Made by a program: the position numbers and the translations under genes | Shown here: positions 10,501-17,945 of the stretch, in pieces | How positions within the stretch are numbered: position 1 is the first letter of the stretch | Layout: each line of letters begins with the position of its first letter | Source: Bacteroidia bacterium | Lineage (GTDB): Bacteria > Bacteroidota > Bacteroidia > Chitinophagales > Chitinophagaceae | NCBI GenBank assembly: GCA_030427635.1 | Contig: JAUIBA010000004.1 | Span: 186,001 to 250,000, forward strand | Length of the DNA stretch: 64,000 nt | Reading direction: 5' to 3' | Notes under the pieces: model-generated | The model's database searches: none | What the model saw: only the letters and a program-made list of their open reading frames with translations | Told to the model about the DNA's origin: nothing

Positions 10501-12178
10501 CAATGGCACTACAGGTGGTACATGGGGAAGTTCTACACCGGGCGTCATTTCGGTTAACCCGACTACAGGTAATGCCACAGCAAATGGTGCATCAGGAACA
10601 GCCACTATAACATACACTACCGGCTTTAGCTGTTATGTAACAAAAGTATACACCGTAAGTACAGCGCCTACTGCTATTAGTGGTCCGACTACGGTAATGT
10701 GTACCGGGAATTCCCTTGCTTTAGGAAATGGTACTCCCGGTGGTACCTGGACAAGCAGTAATCCTGCTGTTGGTTCCGTATCATCCACAGGAGTTGTATA
10801 TGGGGTAAACAGTGGTACGGTTACTATTGGGTACTTTACGGCAAGTTGTCCTGCAGTTACATACAATGTTACTGTGAACCAGACACCGAAACCCATAACA
10901 GGCGGTATCACTATTTGTGACGGCTCATCTATGACCACAATCACAGATAGCAGTGCCGGTGGTATTTTCACACTTAGCGGTCCGGGTGCAAGCATATCCC
11001 CTACTACTGTTTCAGGAGGTATAGCTCAGAGCACTATTACCGGTCTTACTGTGGGTGGCACGTATGTGGCTACATACACAATGCCCAATGCATGCTTTGT
11101 AAATGCCCCAATCATTGTAGATACACTGCCTGCACCAATTACCGGTGTTGACAGTATCTGTATGGGTATTACCACTATGATGTCAACTCCTTCTACCGGC
11201 GGTATATGGAGCAGCAGCAATAGTGCCATAGCTTCAGTAGTAGCATCTACAGGTGAGGTAACAGGTGTGAGCTACGGTATAGCAACAATTACATATGCTG
11301 CTGTATCTGGCTGTGCACGCACCAGGCCAATTCTTATCAGAACACCGCTTCCGGCATCTGTATCTATTACCCGCACACCAAACATTGATACTTTGTGTGC
11401 AGGTACACCGGTTACCTTCACAGCTCACACTATTAACGGTGGTATTACACCTGCATTTGAATGGCAGCGCTTTGGTGTTACTGTGTTCTCAGGAGACAGC
11501 GTATTCACCTACACCCCCATACATGGCGATGTGATCAGTGTTTATATGATGTACAGCCCTGATGTATGCTCATGGCCGGCACCTGCATATGCCAACATAC
11601 CTATCAATGTATATCCGAATGTAGCTCCGGTAGTTACTATATCAACTACATCAGCTACAACTATTACATTCCTCGGTCAGGTAGTTACTTTCTTTGCAGA
11701 GGTAAGTACTTCAGGTGGCTCGCACACTTACCAGTGGTATGTGGATGGTGATGCTATACCAGGTGCTACAAGCGCTACATATGCACGTGCCATTTATGAC
11801 AATGACTCCGTATTCTGTATGGTAAATGGTACACCTCCATGCGAAACCGGCTCTATAGGTACAAGTAACAGTATCGTCATCTATGGCGACTACCTGAATG
11901 TGACTCAGGTAGACCAGAACAATAATATGTCTCTGTTCCCTAACCCTAACAATGGTACCTTCTCACTCACCGGTACTGTGGGTATAGAAAACAAATCAGT
12001 AAAAGTTGAAGTAATCAATGTTCTGGGACAGACAGTGCACACACAGAATGTAGCAGTAATAAACGGTGCAGTAAATGCACATATAGTACCGGCATCTACT
12101 TTCGCTCCGGGTACATATATACTGCGTGTCAATGCTGCCAGCGAAAGCAATATCTTCCATTTTGTAGTAAGCCAGTAA
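7580..12178 (+). CDS. Giant secreted protein: beta-helix, Ig-like (BIG2-type) repeats and T9SS sorting domain
   Basis: A 1532-residue surface or secreted protein. Residues 1-31 are a signal peptide ending SHAQ. Residues about 60-480 are Asn-rich with many NNT, NNI and NNFV turns (such as NTIENNQMTNAQLG), typical of a right-handed parallel beta-helix. About 480-700 is a linker with Ig-like character. From about 720 to 1270 there are seven Ig-like units of roughly 70-80 residues, each starting ITGxxxxCxG, with GGTWTSS in the middle, TGxVTGVxxGTAxISY later, and a GC pair near the end. An Ig-like domain (YQWYVDGDAIPGATSATYA) follows. The last 80 residues are a type A T9SS sorting domain (SLFPNPNNGTFSL, then GTYILRVN). 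Likely an adhesin or matrix protein; no catalytic domain was found. Confidence 0.88.
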   Translation: MGRNLISSVGKSIKALVMGAILSSALQSHAQVTVTATAGVTGPTVYTQLRLAFNAINAGTHQGAVTVSITANTTETAAAQLNAPPVPGYTSVLVKPAIGASPVISGNFNNNGIVYLRGATNVTIDGSNTVGGTTRDLTIRNTLAGGAVAAIRFGSPSAVLGTSNNTVKNCILSCANNVSGMAITSGSGTTIFAIGEAPNSNNTIENNQMTNAQLGFYAYGPAGQDANWTIRGNDISGTGFAGIHVNNGNGTVITKNNINNVSINGGSPVSGIVLSFEADNTTITDNKISNINNTVANGTYGMYFDVNTTSSNINVYNNFVLNCFGAAAGTAWQNAHGMYLDLGNGFNIYHNTVQITTNSPAGAVNSAICFDPFLGLGGITNAGVNLRNNIFGNNQTINTRYGILSTGTAAMFSAIDYNDYVATSGNLGFIGGAARTTLAQIQAGFGGNVNSINAAPTYVSPTDLHLQVAPANEALNIGIPIASPSITTDIDNNNRVTTTPTVGAHEMYNKITYTALANTCSDGVITLNPVTIESSLGINTTGPNMPRIYFRKGAGAWFSAPGTFVSGTANNSIWTFTINPATMGGVTGGDVISYYVIAQTSTAPIGAFSNPFPGLVATGVNTVTTPPTTPNTYTVNTVFINGLTTSQFACSSTSGINVPYAYTGTTGAPNEYTLTWSPTGGPSDVPVFASFPASPLNVFVPAGATPGPYAGTLTVRNNSTTCSRTYNITLTINPTPAITGPTTVCIGSSNPYGTSIAGGTWTSSNPAVGTISTSGILSALTSGTTTIGYTTAAGCTANTVVTVSTPPAPITGAAAVCSGDNITLSTTSTGGVWTSGSTAIAVVDPGTGVVSTGIAGTAVISYTIAGCTPSTTIVTVYPAPAPITGNAYVCEGDTTTLTTPSVGGTWVSGSATIATVGSSTGLVTGVNPGTAVISYVFASTGCARTYTINISALPDTITGPIPALICQGQTVTLSNGTTGGTWGSSTPGVISVNPTTGNATANGASGTATITYTTGFSCYVTKVYTVSTAPTAISGPTTVMCTGNSLALGNGTPGGTWTSSNPAVGSVSSTGVVYGVNSGTVTIGYFTASCPAVTYNVTVNQTPKPITGGITICDGSSMTTITDSSAGGIFTLSGPGASISPTTVSGGIAQSTITGLTVGGTYVATYTMPNACFVNAPIIVDTLPAPITGVDSICMGITTMMSTPSTGGIWSSSNSAIASVVASTGEVTGVSYGIATITYAAVSGCARTRPILIRTPLPASVSITRTPNIDTLCAGTPVTFTAHTINGGITPAFEWQRFGVTVFSGDSVFTYTPIHGDVISVYMMYSPDVCSWPAPAYANIPINVYPNVAPVVTISTTSATTITFLGQVVTFFAEVSTSGGSHTYQWYVDGDAIPGATSATYARAIYDNDSVFCMVNGTPPCETGSIGTSNSIVIYGDYLNVTQVDQNNNMSLFPNPNNGTFSLTGTVGIENKSVKVEVINVLGQTVHTQNVAVINGAVNAHIVPASTFAPGTYILRVNAASESNIFHFVVSQ

Positions 12179-12191
12179 CATAACAACCACT

Positions 12192-12243
12192 CAATAAAAC
12201 TGAGAGAGCCTGACCATATGGTTAGGCTCTCTCAGTTTTATTG
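12192..12243. terminator. Bidirectional terminator with a 20-bp perfect stem
   Basis: Two 20-base arms (12192-12211 and 12224-12243) are perfect reverse complements. The 12 bases between them contain a further self-complementary ACCATATGGT. A run of A begins one arm and a run of T ends the other, so the hairpin can stop transcription from both the adhesin gene (stop 12178) and rlmI (stop 12262). Confidence 0.9.
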
Positions 12244-12261
12244 CTCATCAGAACTATCTCC

Positions 12262-13431
12262 TTACAACACCTGCACTATCAGAAATTTCAGATATTGGGT
12301 AGAAGGGATGTTCCACATTATCGGGTGGTCTGACGATTGTGTCTGCCAGGTCACCTGACGCAGCTCTCTCCGTGCATCCTTTGCCGCCATGCCTATTATC
12401 TGCAGAAACATTTCCGGTGGTACAAGGTTAGTACAGGATGCAGTTACCAGAAAGCCACCCGGCTTCACCAGCTTCATACCTCTGAGGTTTATCTCCTTAT
12501 ATCCTGTTATTGCCTTCTGTATATTTTCCCTGCTCTTGGTAAATGCAGGAGGGTCCAGCATCACCACATCATATCTGCGGCCATCCTTTACCCACTGTTT
12601 CAGCACATCAAATGCATTTACTGCTTCAAATTTGCATTTGTCGGTAAATCCATTGAGCTCGGCATTCCTCCTGGCTGTACTGACTGCCGTTTCAGAGATA
12701 TCCAGCCCCAGCACACTCTTTGCACCATAGTGCGCAGCATGCATGGAGAAGGTGCCTGTATAACAGAATGCTTCCAGCACATCGGCATCTTTTACTATAT
12801 GCTTCACTGCACGGCGATTATCCTGCTGGTCCAGAAAGTAGCCTGTTTTCTGTCCGTTTTCTATATCTACATGAAACTTAAGGCCATTTTCATTCAGAAT
12901 GATGTTTGTATCAAAAGGCTCTGAAAGAAAGCCTTGTTGCTGGGGCAACCCCTCCAGCGAGCGCACAGGCACATCATTACGTTCGTAAATACCCTTAGGA
13001 TTAAATATTTTCTTCAGTGCATCTACTATAGCACTCTTCCACCTGTCTATACCTAATGCCAGTGTCTGTATTACAAAGTAATCGTTGAACTTGTCAATGA
13101 TAAGGGCAGGCAAATGGTCTGCTTCACCAAATATCAGACGACAGTTTTCAACATACCCTATCTGCCTGCGGTATTCCCATGCAGCTTTTATACGGTCATA
13201 AAAAAACTGTTCGTTTATTTCTTCACTCTTGTTTCTGGTAAGCAGCCTTATGCGTATCTGCGATGCAGGATTATAATACCCCTTCCCTACAAATGAACCA
13301 TTATAGGTATACACCTCTACTATATCTCCCGGTTCAGCAGTACCATCTGAATCGCCCAGTTCATTCGCAAATATCCATGGATGTCCCAGCGCTATGCGTT
13401 CACCTATCTTTTTTCTTAAGTAACACTTCAT
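12262..13431 (-). CDS. rlmI: 23S rRNA (cytosine-C5) methyltransferase, RlmI family
   Basis: A SAM-dependent methyltransferase predicted to form m5C in 23S rRNA. The N-terminal PUA-type RNA-binding domain starts at KCYLRKKIGERIALGHPWIF. The Rossmann methyltransferase domain shows VLEAFCYTGTFSMHAAHYGA (SAM-binding loop), VMLDPPAFTKS (motif IV) and ASCTNLVPPEMF (motif VI Cys region). ATG 13431 gives a 389-residue protein of normal family length; the seven upstream in-frame codons are not family-like. A TACTTTTG box lies five bases before this ATG. It is divergent from recN and convergent with the adhesin gene. Confidence 0.88.
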   Translation of the reverse strand: MKCYLRKKIGERIALGHPWIFANELGDSDGTAEPGDIVEVYTYNGSFVGKGYYNPASQIRIRLLTRNKSEEINEQFFYDRIKAAWEYRRQIGYVENCRLIFGEADHLPALIIDKFNDYFVIQTLALGIDRWKSAIVDALKKIFNPKGIYERNDVPVRSLEGLPQQQGFLSEPFDTNIILNENGLKFHVDIENGQKTGYFLDQQDNRRAVKHIVKDADVLEAFCYTGTFSMHAAHYGAKSVLGLDISETAVSTARRNAELNGFTDKCKFEAVNAFDVLKQWVKDGRRYDVVMLDPPAFTKSRENIQKAITGYKEINLRGMKLVKPGGFLVTASCTNLVPPEMFLQIIGMAAKDARRELRQVTWQTQSSDHPIMWNIPSTQYLKFLIVQVL

Positions 13432-13435
13432 GCTG

Positions 13436-13443
13436 CAAAAGTA
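13436..13443 (-). promoter_or_regulatory. -7 box of rlmI
   Basis: Minus-strand TACTTTTG fits TAnnTTTG and lies 4 bases from the ATG at 13431, so the transcript is probably leaderless. No good -33 box is present. Confidence 0.5.
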
Positions 13444-13501
13444 GTATTCCATATTCAGTAATAGTTTACCAGAAGTAACAGAACTGTTTTGTCTTTGTTC
13501 C

Positions 13502-13509
13502 TAATTTTG
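13502..13509 (+). promoter_or_regulatory. -7 box of recN
   Basis: TAATTTTG ends five bases before the recN ATG (13515). With a start point about 6-7 bases downstream of the box the message would begin at or near the start codon. Confidence 0.5.
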
Positions 13510-13514
13510 GGGCT

Positions 13515-15176
13515 ATGTTGCAGAAGCTGGTTATCAGGAACTTTGCTATTATTGACAATCTTGTACTCAACCCATGTGATGAACTCACTACTGTAACCGG
13601 TGAAACCGGTGCCGGAAAGAGTATTATACTTGGTGCGTTATCACTTATTCTTGGCGACCGTGCCGATACTTCTGCCATAATTAACAAAGACGAAAAGACA
13701 GTTATTGAAGGGTACTTTGATGTATCAGGCAATGCTGCTTTTCGTAGTGCTGTTGTTACGGAAGGACTGGACGATGAGCCTCAGTGTATTGTAAGAAGAG
13801 AGATTGCCGTAAGTGGCAAATCGCGGGCTTTTATTAATGATACCCCGGTAACACTGCAAACGCTGAACAAACTTACCTCTATGCTGGTAGACCTTCAGCA
13901 ACAGTTTGGTCATCTGGCACTGGAAGAAGACGCTTTTCAGATAAATACGATAGATGCAATAGCAGATACTACAACAGATGCGGCCGGTTACAAAACGCTA
14001 TACAATAAATGGAGAGATACAGAGCGGTTACTACTCACAAAAAAAGAAGAATATGCCCGGCAGCAGCAGGCCGCAGACTACAGGCAGTACCTGCTTGATG
14101 AGCTCACACAAGCCGCGTTCAGCCACAATGAAATAGAGCAGGCAGAGCAACAGCTTAAAGAAATGGCCCATGCAGAAAAAATACGTGCTACACTGCAGGC
14201 ACTTAGTATTGGACTATCTGAAGGCGAGCAACCTATGGTGAATGAGCTACGCAGACTCATTCAGCAGTTACAGCATATCTCTGATGTATTTCCTTCTTCG
14301 GCGGAAGTACTGGAACGGTTGCAATCAGCATGGGCAGAGCTGAAAGATATAGCCGGTGAAGTAGAAGTGCTACAGGACAAAGTAACCATTGACGATGAAT
14401 TGATGGCGCAGTTACAGCAGCGGGCTGACCTTGGCAATAAACTGCTGAAAAAACATGCCGTTACAGATACTGCCGGGCTACTGCAGCTACAGGAAGATCT
14501 GGAACAGTCCATGAACAGCAGTAAAGATCTTGAAGCAGAAATTGCATCTCTTGAACAAAGACTGGATAAACTATATAATGATGTTACAAAAGCTGCCAGC
14601 CGCCTCTCATCTGCCCGACATAAAGTTATTCCTGGTTTTGAGCAGGAAGCAACCCGCTTGCTGGGATTGGTAGGTATGCCCAATGCAAGACTCTCTGTTG
14701 CTATAACAAATACTCACCCCGGCCCTTATGGCACCGACAATATTGCGTTTCTTATAGATGCTAATAAGAGCGGCTCTGCGCAGCCATTGCATAAAGCAGC
14801 ATCGGGAGGGGAAATGAGCCGCATACTACTTTGTATAAAATCACTGGTCGCAAAGGCACTGCATATACCAACACTGGTATTTGATGAAGTGGATACAGGC
14901 ATATCAGGTGAAGCTGCCCGTCAGGTAGGATTCCTGCTTCGTTCACTTTCGGGTCACCATCAGGTTATATGCATTACGCATCAGCCACAGGTAGCGGCCC
15001 GTGGCAAAAGCCACTTTTATGTATATAAAGATGCCGGCAAGGGAGATGGCAGGATATCTACAAAAGTGAAGCTCCTGCTGCCAGATGAGCGCATACATGC
15101 CATAGCCAGAATGATAGGAGGCGAACAACCATCAGAGCTGGCTATAGCTAATGCAAAAGAACTGATGAACGATTAA
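13515..15176 (+). CDS. recN: DNA repair protein RecN
   Basis: An SMC-like ATPase that acts at DNA double-strand breaks with the RecA pathway. The 553-residue protein has a Walker A motif, GETGAGKS (residues 29-36), in the classic start LVIRNFAIIDNL. A long coiled-coil middle is visible (about 165-380, for example EQAEQQLKEMAHAEKIR). The ABC signature ASGGEMSRILLCI and Walker B LVFDEVDTGISG follow, then an H-loop CITHQPQVAARG. Length is normal. The stop lies three bases from the stop of the convergent downstream gene. Regulation by LexA cannot be seen; a TAATTTTG promoter box abuts the start. Confidence 0.97.
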   Translation: MLQKLVIRNFAIIDNLVLNPCDELTTVTGETGAGKSIILGALSLILGDRADTSAIINKDEKTVIEGYFDVSGNAAFRSAVVTEGLDDEPQCIVRREIAVSGKSRAFINDTPVTLQTLNKLTSMLVDLQQQFGHLALEEDAFQINTIDAIADTTTDAAGYKTLYNKWRDTERLLLTKKEEYARQQQAADYRQYLLDELTQAAFSHNEIEQAEQQLKEMAHAEKIRATLQALSIGLSEGEQPMVNELRRLIQQLQHISDVFPSSAEVLERLQSAWAELKDIAGEVEVLQDKVTIDDELMAQLQQRADLGNKLLKKHAVTDTAGLLQLQEDLEQSMNSSKDLEAEIASLEQRLDKLYNDVTKAASRLSSARHKVIPGFEQEATRLLGLVGMPNARLSVAITNTHPGPYGTDNIAFLIDANKSGSAQPLHKAASGGEMSRILLCIKSLVAKALHIPTLVFDEVDTGISGEAARQVGFLLRSLSGHHQVICITHQPQVAARGKSHFYVYKDAGKGDGRISTKVKLLLPDERIHAIARMIGGEQPSELAIANAKELMND

Positions 15177-15179
15177 GTA

Positions 15180-15650
15180 CTACTTAACTTCAATCTTATT
15201 TACCGGCATTGACAACCACATAGGGTTACCACTCACCTTATAAAAAACGGTATTTTTTGCACTTTCCGGTATCTCGGCAGGAATGGGGAAACGACCGCCT
15301 ACCAATGGTATTAATCTTAGCGTATCGCCCGGATGTATCTGATCAGGTATTATTGACACAGACGAATAGCCTCCGGTAACACCTGCTGCCTTATGCGCTT
15401 TCTCAATGTTGCAGGTAAACCATCCTCCATCACCTCGCCAGAAAACAGTTTCAGGATAAGTAGTTGCATTCCATCGTGCCACAACAAATGTACCCTGCAT
15501 CCTGGGATTACTCTGCTCAGATTCCGGTATATTCCGTGAGTAAGCAGTAATCAGTTCAAGTGTCATTTTCTTTTTCTTTCTCATAGCAAATGACGGTTGT
15601 ACTAATCCAGGACACAACACGAGTGCTAAGCAGAGACCTTTCAGATTCAT
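15180..15650 (-). CDS. Small exported protein of unknown function
   Basis: A 156-residue protein not recognised. It begins with a signal peptide (MNLKGLCLALVLCPGLVQPSFA, about residues 1-22) followed by basic RKKKK. The rest looks like one compact beta-rich domain (GTFVVARWNATTYPETVF, then GGRFPIPAEIPE). Only one Cys remains after cleavage. It is transcribed towards recN, three bases away, without an obvious terminator. A TAATTTTA-like box lies just upstream of the ATG. Confidence 0.6.
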   Translation of the reverse strand: MNLKGLCLALVLCPGLVQPSFAMRKKKKMTLELITAYSRNIPESEQSNPRMQGTFVVARWNATTYPETVFWRGDGGWFTCNIEKAHKAAGVTGGYSSVSIIPDQIHPGDTLRLIPLVGGRFPIPAEIPESAKNTVFYKVSGNPMWLSMPVNKIEVK

Positions 15651-15828
15651 GGGTATAAAATTAGCGAAATGAACGGATATTAACAGCTATCAGGAATATG
15701 TCTGCTGTATGCTTTTACATGTTCTGTCCGGGGAGTCATACTACTGTCATTACATTATCTGCTCACATCACACATAACTATAACTTAACATTTCAAGGGG
15801 AGAATTTCGTAAATTGCATGTTCCTTTT

Positions 15829-16572
15829 ATGAATACAGTGCTATTTGAAGATTTGGGTATTATTGGTTACGAAGCAGCCTGGAAATATCAGGAAACATTG
15901 CTTAAAGCCAACCTTGACATAAAGGCTGCATGGTATAATGCATCTGGCATTGAGCGAGGTGAACATGCTGATACCCGCCACCATCTGCTGTTCTGCGCGC
16001 ACCCTCATGTATATACATTGGGTAAAAGCGGGCATATGGAAAATCTACTGGTAAATGACTCCCGGCTAAAAGAGCTGAACGTAGCATTTTACAAAACAAA
16101 CCGCGGTGGTGATATCACCTATCATGGTCCTGGACAAATAGTAGGCTACCCCATTCTGGACCTTGAGCATTTTGAAACAGACCTGGGTAAGTATATGCGC
16201 AATCTGGAAGAGGTAATGATACGCATGCTGGCTCAGTACGGTATAGAGGCAGGAAGATTACCCGGCTCTACCGGTGTATGGCTGGATGCTGATGTCCCGG
16301 GTCGTGCACGCAAGATATGTGCTATGGGTGTTCGCTGCAGCCGCTGGGTTACCATGCATGGCTTCGCACTTAATGTAAATACAGACCTTAAATACTTTGA
16401 TTATATAGTACCCTGTGGTATCACTGACAAAAGTGTCACCTCTATGCAGAAAGAGCTGGGCCGTGAAGTAGATGAAGCAGAGGTAAAAGAAGCGCTCATA
16501 GAGCAGTTTGAAAACGTCTTTGGGGCAGAGGTAATTATGGAAGCTCCGGCAGAAATACCCGGCAATCAGTGA
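15829..16572 (+). CDS. lipB: Lipoyl(octanoyl) transferase
   Basis: LipB moves octanoate from acyl carrier protein to lipoyl domains of the 2-oxoacid dehydrogenases and the glycine cleavage H protein. The 247 residues contain RGGDITYHGPGQIVGYPI, and the catalytic region KICAMGVRCSRWVTMHGFAL with its conserved Lys. VPCGI carries the conserved Cys. ATG 15829 gives MNTVLFEDLG. An in-frame TTG at 15814 lies about 11 bases after a purine-rich AAGGGGAG (15795-15802), so a start five codons earlier cannot be excluded. The stop overlaps the GTG start of the next gene. Confidence 0.94.
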   Translation: MNTVLFEDLGIIGYEAAWKYQETLLKANLDIKAAWYNASGIERGEHADTRHHLLFCAHPHVYTLGKSGHMENLLVNDSRLKELNVAFYKTNRGGDITYHGPGQIVGYPILDLEHFETDLGKYMRNLEEVMIRMLAQYGIEAGRLPGSTGVWLDADVPGRARKICAMGVRCSRWVTMHGFALNVNTDLKYFDYIVPCGITDKSVTSMQKELGREVDEAEVKEALIEQFENVFGAEVIMEAPAEIPGNQ

Positions 16573-17210
16573 AAAAACGCAACATTACATATCACTGGGG
16601 CGATAGAACATTGCTGATAACACTGGGAAACAAAGTGAGTAACCGCATACGCGCCCTGTATATTGCCGAGCTGATACTGACACTCAGTATGGCTACCATT
16701 TTCCTTATTCAGTCTGTACCTTTTGCACACCATTTCATTAACTGGATTGCAGCAGTTGGTGCTGCCATATTGTATATAATAGCAGCTTACCGTTTTCTGG
16801 CGCGCATCTTCTTTAAAGAACAATTGCTACTGGATGCCGCTCAGATTACCATTATCCGAAATACACTGCTGTCCCGCCATGCCAGCCGGTTCGATTGGAA
16901 ACAACTGGGTCCGCTGCATTATCAGGGCAAAGGCCGTAAAACAGACCACCCGCTCAAAGGTAACAGCTTTGATTACTTTGGCTTTGATACACAGGAGCAC
17001 CTTATACAAAGCCTGCACCATGAAGGGAATCTGTATTTTGACACACCTTTAGGTCCTGTTTATTTTGCCCCGGGTGTATATTCCTGGGATGCGGAAAAAC
17101 TGGTTCAGATGATGAAGCTATACTGTGGCAATTCGCTGAAACTAGGTCCCGAATGGGACAATATGCTCCAGGAAGAGCAGGAGTTTGATGATGCAGCATC
17201 CGGCAACTAA
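16569..17210 (+). CDS. Membrane protein of unknown function coupled to lipB
   Basis: A 213-residue protein not recognised. It starts with GTG at 16569, which overlaps the lipB stop (GTGA), so translation is probably coupled. After a short basic N-terminus (KKRNITYHWGDRTLLITLG) there are two membrane helices at about residues 30-52 and 58-80. The soluble remainder (about 130 residues, FKEQLLLDAAQITIIRNTLL onward) has a PH-like or GRAM-like feel, but no family could be named. The stop directly abuts that of the convergent downstream gene. Confidence 0.68.
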   Translation: MKKRNITYHWGDRTLLITLGNKVSNRIRALYIAELILTLSMATIFLIQSVPFAHHFINWIAAVGAAILYIIAAYRFLARIFFKEQLLLDAAQITIIRNTLLSRHASRFDWKQLGPLHYQGKGRKTDHPLKGNSFDYFGFDTQEHLIQSLHHEGNLYFDTPLGPVYFAPGVYSWDAEKLVQMMKLYCGNSLKLGPEWDNMLQEEQEFDDAASGN

Positions 17211-17816
17211 CTACCTGTTTACCCTTACATTCCCCGCTTCATAAACCTCACCATCCCGATACAACTGAAAGCGGAAAACGCCTTTGTGAGGAAAGTTTCT
17301 TCTGTCTATAATTGTTGTACTGACTCTTAATACCGGCACCTCCAGTACAAGCTGACCTTCCGCATCAAAAAAATGCAATGAATACAGATGCTTTCCATCA
17401 TCAGGGGGCATCAGTACATCCACATGTCCTGTAAACGCATTGGTATGTACATAACGCGATATTCGCGCAGCAGCATCCGTAGTATCACCAGTGCTGCAAT
17501 GATTACTTGTCCAGCGCAGTCCTGATGCAAACACAACAGTCACCTTATAGAAACACCTGCCTTCGGGAGGTATGATATCTGTATATTGTTGTGCGCCTCG
17601 TCGCACATCGGCCACAGTTCCAATGCTATCATAATGATGCATACTATCAGCACTACGACGCACCACTACTGACGACACCCCATCATACTGACATTTCCAC
17701 GACAAGACCACACCTGAGTCTGTTCGTACACAGGCAATATTCGGAAGATCAGGCTGCGCATATGCATTGACCGCAGCCATAATACCCACTGTTATGAAAC
17801 ACAGGTAACGGAACAT
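17211..17816 (-). CDS. Exported protein with one fibronectin type III-like domain
   Basis: A 201-residue protein starting at ATG 17816 with the signal peptide MFRYLCFITVGIMAAVNAYAQ. The frame runs 15 codons further up, but those spoil the signal peptide. Residues about 22-110 resemble a fibronectin III fold: GVVLSWKCQYDGVSSVVVRR, later GRCFYKVTVVFASGLRW. The C-terminal 80 residues (LYSLHFFDAEGQLVLEVPVL, then GVFRFQLYRDGEVYEAGNV) look like another beta-sandwich, resembling a T9SS-type tail without its canonical PNP motif. Function unknown. Confidence 0.62.
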   Translation of the reverse strand: MFRYLCFITVGIMAAVNAYAQPDLPNIACVRTDSGVVLSWKCQYDGVSSVVVRRSADSMHHYDSIGTVADVRRGAQQYTDIIPPEGRCFYKVTVVFASGLRWTSNHCSTGDTTDAAARISRYVHTNAFTGHVDVLMPPDDGKHLYSLHFFDAEGQLVLEVPVLRVSTTIIDRRNFPHKGVFRFQLYRDGEVYEAGNVRVNR

Positions 17817-17945
17817 GATGGCAATATCATGCAATATAGGCACCACAGCCGCATGGCGCAAGATAAATAGTTAAATATGCAGGAATACAATGTATTTAGG
17901 CGCGCTGTTGTTAATTTTGCGGGCCGTTAATCATATTTTTCATTT

